A stretch of 64,000 nucleotides of DNA from an uncultured Parafilimonas sp. (GTDB lineage Bacteria; Bacteroidota; Bacteroidia; Chitinophagales; Chitinophagaceae): assembly GCA_903882935.1 (NCBI GenBank), contig CAIRZB010000006.1, positions 1 to 64,000 on the forward strand. The letters run 5' to 3'. Positions 61,301-64,000 of the stretch are shown in pieces; within the stretch, counting starts at the first letter, position 1, and every line of letters begins with the position of its first letter. A program made the translations under genes and the position numbers. The notes beneath the pieces were generated by a model, which worked only from the letters and a program-made list of their open reading frames with translations, was not told where the DNA came from and ran no database searches.

Positions 61301-61696
61301 TTAGGCGGTGAGATCTTTTATTTTATCGTGGAACCAAACCGGTGTTTTATCATCGGGCGAAGCATTGTAGTTAATACATAGCTCCTCCCCTTTTTTAATA
61401 CGTTTCACGGTTTTTATCGTCATAAAATTGTTGTCAAAATCCATCTCATAATCGCAGTTAGAGGAGTAGTCGTGATTGTACAGGCTAACATAGCCCAAGG
61501 CAATGCAGGCCATTCTCTGCCTGGCACCCCACGCAAAAATATAATCGAACAGCTTAGTTTTTTCAATATCCTTGCGCTCCTTTGCGCTAAATACCAGCAC
61601 TGGAGAAACTTCAATTACAGTGCCTGCGGGTATGCTTTTGGTGGTAAAAACTCCTTTGCCGCTCTTAGGGGAGGGCGCTACGGTTAAATAGGGCAT
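61301..61696 (-). CDS. SET-domain protein
   Basis: The product from ATG 61696 has 131 residues; ATG 61702 and a GTG at 61777 are alternatives. SET motifs: GKGVFTTKSIPAGTVIE at the start, and the pseudoknot region YVSLYNHDYSSNCDYEMD and IKKGEELCINYN (the GEEL.INY signature). SET domains are S-adenosylmethionine-dependent lysine methyltransferases; the substrate is unknown. It is divergent from mgtE, whose start is 84 bases away. Confidence 0.85.
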   Translation of the reverse strand: MPYLTVAPSPKSGKGVFTTKSIPAGTVIEVSPVLVFSAKERKDIEKTKLFDYIFAWGARQRMACIALGYVSLYNHDYSSNCDYEMDFDNNFMTIKTVKRIKKGEELCINYNASPDDKTPVWFHDKIKDLTA

Positions 61697-61779
61697 TATC
61701 ATTTTGTGAATATAAAAACTAAAAATCAAAAATCGGATATATCCTTTTATTTTGCAAGCCACGCCAAAACCATACACGC

Positions 61780-63183
61780 ATGAGTGTTGAAGAAACAGAG
61801 GGATTATCAGCCGAAGAACAGTTTGAAAACCTGATTACCGCCACCGACAAAGAGCCATTGCAGGAATTTTTAAACGACCAGAACATAAGCTTTGTAGCCG
61901 ACCTAATTTATACCCATACCGATTTTGAGGCTGAGATCATCAGCAACATGGCCATACACCGCGCAGTAAGCGTGTTTAAAATACTTGACACCACCACCCA
62001 AAAACAAATTGTAAAGGAACTGCCCAGCTTTAAAACAGCTGAGTTGCTAAATGAGTTACCTGCAGATGACCGTACCGACTTTTTGGAAGAACTGCCCAAG
62101 GAGGCGATACGGGAGTTGATAAAACTACTTACCTCGGAGGAGCGGAAAATAACCCTTTCGCTATTGGGCTGGCCAGAAGACAGCGTGGGTAGGCTAATGA
62201 CACCCGATTATGTGTACGTGTATGAGCATAATACCGTAGAGGAGGTGTTTACCACTATACGCAGGGTAGCCAAAAACAGCGAGACCATTGACGTAATTTA
62301 TATTATTAACGAAAAGGGCGAACTGATAGATGACATAAGGATACGCGATGTTATACTTGCAGCACCCAATACGCGCATTGATGACCTTTTGGACGGCCGC
62401 GTGGTGGCCCTAAACGTACACGACGACCAAGAGCATGCCAACGAAGTGTTTAAAATGAACAACCGCGTGGCATTGCCCGTGGTAGATGACAATAACATTT
62501 TGTTGGGCATTGTAACCATTGATGATATTTTGTGGGTTGCCACCGAAGAATTTGGGGAAGACATGCAGAAAATGGGTGGTAGCGAAGCGTTGGGGGAACC
62601 CTACTTGGACATATCGCTGTTGAAGTTGATTAAGAAGCGGGTGGGATGGTTGATAGCCCTTTTCCTCAGTGAAATGCTTACCGCGTCAGCGATGCAACAT
62701 TACCAAGAAACCGGTATTTTTAAAAGCTTTATCGACTTGGTAATATTTATACCGCTTATTACCTCCAGCGGCGGCAACAGCGGCTCACAAGCATCATCGT
62801 TAATCATACAAGCCATGGCCTTGGGCGAAGTTACCATTGCCGACTGGTGGCGTGTTATGCGCAGGGAAATTGTAACGGGTTTATCGCTCGGGTTCATTCT
62901 GGGCATCATAGGTTTTATACGCGTTTGTGCTTGGCAGTTTTTGCATGTGTACGACTACGGCCCGCATTGGCTGGCCATGGCAACCATTATATTTTTCGCC
63001 TTATTGGGCATATTAATGTGGGGCAGCCTTATCGGCTCCATGTTGCCCATCGTGTTAAAAAGCCTCAAGCAAGACCCCGCCACCTCATCGGCCCCGTTTG
63101 TGGCAACACTGGTTGATGTTACCGGCATTATCATTTATTGCTCGGTTGCCAGCGTTATTTTGCATAATATTTTGGTGGCCTAG
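61780..63183 (+). CDS. mgtE: MgtE-family magnesium transporter
   Basis: The 467-residue protein has the MgtE N-domain (about 20-130, with LLNELPADDRTDFLEELP), two CBS domains (about 140-260, with GRLMTPDYVYV and ALPVVDDNNILLGIVTIDDIL), a connecting helix, and a five-helix TM domain (about 290-467) with FIPLITSSGGNSGSQASSLIIQAMALGE. It is a Mg2+-gated channel; the CBS/N domain senses cytoplasmic Mg2+. Confidence 0.95.
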   Translation: MSVEETEGLSAEEQFENLITATDKEPLQEFLNDQNISFVADLIYTHTDFEAEIISNMAIHRAVSVFKILDTTTQKQIVKELPSFKTAELLNELPADDRTDFLEELPKEAIRELIKLLTSEERKITLSLLGWPEDSVGRLMTPDYVYVYEHNTVEEVFTTIRRVAKNSETIDVIYIINEKGELIDDIRIRDVILAAPNTRIDDLLDGRVVALNVHDDQEHANEVFKMNNRVALPVVDDNNILLGIVTIDDILWVATEEFGEDMQKMGGSEALGEPYLDISLLKLIKKRVGWLIALFLSEMLTASAMQHYQETGIFKSFIDLVIFIPLITSSGGNSGSQASSLIIQAMALGEVTIADWWRVMRREIVTGLSLGFILGIIGFIRVCAWQFLHVYDYGPHWLAMATIIFFALLGILMWGSLIGSMLPIVLKSLKQDPATSSAPFVATLVDVTGIIIYCSVASVILHNILVA

Positions 63184-63471
63184 CCGCAGTAGTTTGCATT
63201 AGATTACCCTGCTTCGACTTATAAATAGGTAATGCCAGACAATGTTTGCAACCGCACTGCTTGGCAACCAAAATAGCTGGGCAAAATGAATCCGCAAGAA
63301 ATTTATGGCAGCCGCTTGGGGTTAATTGTTTTTTGTAAAACCAACCGTCCAACTATCATAAAAATGCCGCGTCAAACAACATTCCAAACATCGCTTTTGC
63401 GCTTTGCACATAACACAAAATTCACAGGCTCTATACTACTAACGTAGTTAAAAAGCCTTACCTTGTAACCC

Positions 63472-63732
63472 ATGAGCAAAGAATTAATTACCGTTATCGG
63501 CCTTATTGCGGCATTTTGTACAACCGCATCATTTTTACCACAGGCCCTGCAGACCATTAAAACAAAAAACACCGCAGGCATCTCCTTGGCCATGTACTCG
63601 CTGTTTGCTTTCGGCACTTTGTTTTGGTTTATATTCGGCCTATTGAGCAATAGCCTTCCGGTTAGCATAGCAAACGGAATAACGCTGGTATTTGCCTGCA
63701 TTATTTTAGTGTACAAAATAAGATATAAATAA
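63472..63732 (+). CDS. SemiSWEET-family sugar transporter
   Basis: The 86-residue protein has three TM helices and the PQ-loop signature in TTASFLPQALQTIKTK, followed by the conserved TAGISLAMYSLFAFG and IANGITLVFACIILVYKI. SemiSWEETs dimerise to form sugar uniporters. It is monocistronic. Confidence 0.9.
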   Translation: MSKELITVIGLIAAFCTTASFLPQALQTIKTKNTAGISLAMYSLFAFGTLFWFIFGLLSNSLPVSIANGITLVFACIILVYKIRYK

Positions 63733-63908
63733 AGCAGCAAGCATTGAAATTAAAAGCCAAACCACACTAAAATGGTAACGTTCGGCAACGCGACTGGGGC
63801 TAACTCGCAACTTGGCATAATAAATCCAACTACAGAAAGCTTGCAATTGCATCATCAGACACACTACATAAATTAACGGTAGAAAAATTATAGTTAACAC
63901 ACCATTCC

Positions 63909-63960
63909 ATAAAACTACAAACACCGCAAAACGTTTGATTTGCGGTGTTTGTAGTTTTAT
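63909..63960. terminator. Long perfect hairpin, probable bidirectional terminator
   Basis: A 22-bp perfect stem (arms 63909-63930 and 63939-63960, ATAAAACTAC... paired with ...GTAGTTTTAT) surrounds an 8-nt loop. It lies between the SemiSWEET gene and a possible minus-strand gene end at 63973. Confidence 0.7.
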
Positions 63961-63972
63961 AGAATAACACGT

Positions 63973-64000
63973 TTATTCGTGGTGCCTACGGTCGTTACCG
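63973..64000 (-). CDS. Possible C-terminal end of a minus-strand gene cut by the right edge
   Basis: The last bases can be read on the minus strand as GNDRRHHE followed by TAA (63973-63975), with the strong hairpin starting 12 bases downstream. The arrangement (stop, then terminator) fits a gene end, but eight residues cannot identify it. Confidence 0.3.

Noticed and set aside
63706-63924. 72-codon minus-strand frame after SemiSWEET
   Set aside because: It has hydrophobic content but overlaps the SemiSWEET 3' end, has no promoter or ribosome-binding site, and runs into the hairpin.

Overview
The window looks like chromosomal DNA from a Bacteroidota bacterium, most likely of the Chitinophagaceae/Chitinophagales type. 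The evidence is a very large secreted protein ending in a type IX secretion (T9SS type A) sorting domain, a two-component sensor with a Reg_prop/Y_Y_Y propeller, TAnnTTTG-type -7 promoter elements, few Shine-Dalgarno sequences, an SdpR/SdpI pair, DUF3667 and DUF7935 proteins, and UbiA/KdsC/Maf synteny typical of the phylum. The species assignment is inference; I could run no database search.

Layout. 1-350: left-edge end of an IS1595-family transposase, fused up against the 3' end of a DNA-3-methyladenine glycosylase-like gene. 419-4.2 kb: secreted metallophosphoesterase, a decayed DUF4160/DUF2442 pair, an AhpC/AhpD peroxide-reducing pair, and a YceI protein. 4.2-11.2 kb: a tripartite RND efflux operon (TolC-like, adaptor, pump) behind its TetR regulator, with three copies of one 8-6-8 operator. 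11.2-25.0 kb: housekeeping genes, namely VOC, HAD, LRR, a PyrR-like PRTase, a membrane Fe-S protein, the DUF2520-kdsC-UbiA-maf cluster, DinB, LysE, a CCG Fe-S protein, Lgt, and MurQ plus an amino-sugar kinase. 25.2-32.1 kb: CtpA protease, a Ycf48-like BNR protein, YkgJ, FabD, a polyprenyl synthase, and a YwqK-TonB protein. 32.1-42.4 kb: a TPR histidine kinase, an RMD1-family protein, GH20 hexosaminidase, DUF7935 and a methylmalonyl-CoA mutase large subunit, then an SdpR-SdpI-hydrolase operon. 42.7-53.1 kb: a 1852-residue glycine-rich T9SS cargo protein next to a NarL-type two-component system. 53.2-64 kb: an NtrY-like kinase, MazG, DUF3667, a second TetR gene with an overlapping promoter/operator, SET, MgtE and SemiSWEET.

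The most unusual signal is a degenerate 7-bp array (consensus NNGAA[A/T]C). It occurs just after the stop codon of ctpA (13 units), just after the stop codon of fabD (24 units without a slip in register), and inside the reading frame of the methylmalonyl-CoA mutase gene (6 units, exactly 42 nt, frame-preserving). In all three places the GAATC/GAAAC strand is the sense strand of the host gene. The second signal is an 18-bp dyad, ATCATTG-N4-CAATGAT, found four times around the NarL-type regulator and upstream of the giant T9SS protein, which suggests a dedicated regulon. Several small genes are broken: the glycosylase, the DUF4160/DUF2442 pair, and an NDH-2-like N-terminal fragment.
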